NCBI RefSeq assembly: GCF_023282985.1
Contig: NZ_JAGQDC010000012.1
Location: 101,039-165,038, forward strand
DNA length: 64,000 bases
Origin: Serratia silvae
GTDB taxonomy: Bacteria > Pseudomonadota > Gammaproteobacteria > Enterobacterales > Enterobacteriaceae
Reading direction: 5' to 3'
Part shown: positions 63,928-64,000 of the stretch, piece by piece
Layout of the letters: every line of letters starts with the position of its first letter
How positions within the stretch are numbered: position 1 is the first letter of the stretch
Made by a program: the position numbers and the translations under genes
The notes under the pieces: generated by a model
What the model saw: the letters and a program-made list of their open reading frames with translations, nothing else
What the model was told of the DNA's origin: nothing
Databases searched by the model: none

Positions 63928-64000
63928 TGGCGGAACGGACGGGGCTCGAACCCGCGACCCCCTGCGTGACAGGCAGGTATTCTAACCAACTGAACTACCG
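63928..64000 (-). tRNA. aspT: tRNA-Asp (GUC), cut by the window end
   Basis: 73 bases of a tRNA with encoded CCA, T-arm GCGGGTTCGAGCCCCGT and anticodon GTC in CCTGCCTGTCACGCAGG. The first four acceptor bases lie beyond the window. It is 53 bases upstream of tRNA-Trp in the same transcript; an rRNA operon probably continues past the window edge. Confidence 0.95.

Overview
The window looks like a chromosomal segment of an enterobacterium, most likely Serratia or a close relative. Most genes are E. coli-like housekeeping genes in E. coli-like order (pitA-uspB-uspA, rsmJ-prlC, rlmJ, gor, yhjD-yhjE, pdeH-kdgK, ilvC-ilvY, ilvLXGMEDA, yifB-maoP-hdfR, trpT-aspT). Three ERIC repeats are present. Gene gains typical of Serratia, such as rpfF/rpfR, a gat operon, an orphan hcp and a colicin-like bacteriocin, are spliced between the conserved genes. 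The species assignment is inference; no rRNA gene is present.

Layout. Positions 1-9.4 kb: phosphate transporter PitA, the divergent stress genes uspB and uspA, glutamate dehydrogenase, a periplasmic 5'-nucleotidase-family enzyme, and rsmJ-prlC. 9.5-12.6 kb: an AT-rich island with an orphan T6SS Hcp facing a putative membrane-active effector and two DUF1240-type immunity genes, one of them frameshifted at an A8 tract. 12.6-21.8 kb: rlmJ and gor, adjacent in E. coli, are separated here by the whole galactitol system gatY-gatZABCD-gatR. 21.8-24.9 kb: a MgtS-like 30-residue protein, another small membrane protein, a cation diffusion facilitator with three C-terminal repeats, and a secreted protein.

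25-32.4 kb: a GT9-like transferase; a sensory module (cofactor-less molybdopterin-fold protein, hybrid histidine kinase, convergent HTH-receiver protein); a TetR/Tm-1-like pair with a 20-bp palindrome; and Spy. 32.8-42 kb: a complete DSF quorum-sensing pair (rpfR receptor/phosphodiesterase and rpfF synthase), yhjD, yhjE, cdh, pdeH with a textbook sigma-28 promoter, a tautomerase and kdgK. 42.2-43.8 kb: a compact pore-forming colicin with an immunity gene on the same strand.

44.2-54.5 kb: the whole isoleucine-valine pathway (ilvC, ilvY, ilvA, ilvD, ilvE, ilvM, an intact ilvG, ilvX and the ilvL attenuator). 54.6-64 kb: an MFS transporter, yifB, maoP, hdfR, the galactofuranose ABC transporter ytfQRT-yjfF, and tRNA-Trp and tRNA-Asp, which in E. 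coli end an rrn operon.

Themes: c-di-GMP turnover appears twice (RpfR tied to a fatty-acid signal, PdeH tied to flagella). Interbacterial competition appears twice (T6SS island and colicin island). Sugar-acid and galactose-derivative uptake appears three times (gat, kdgK, ytf). No prophage, CRISPR array or intact insertion sequence was seen.
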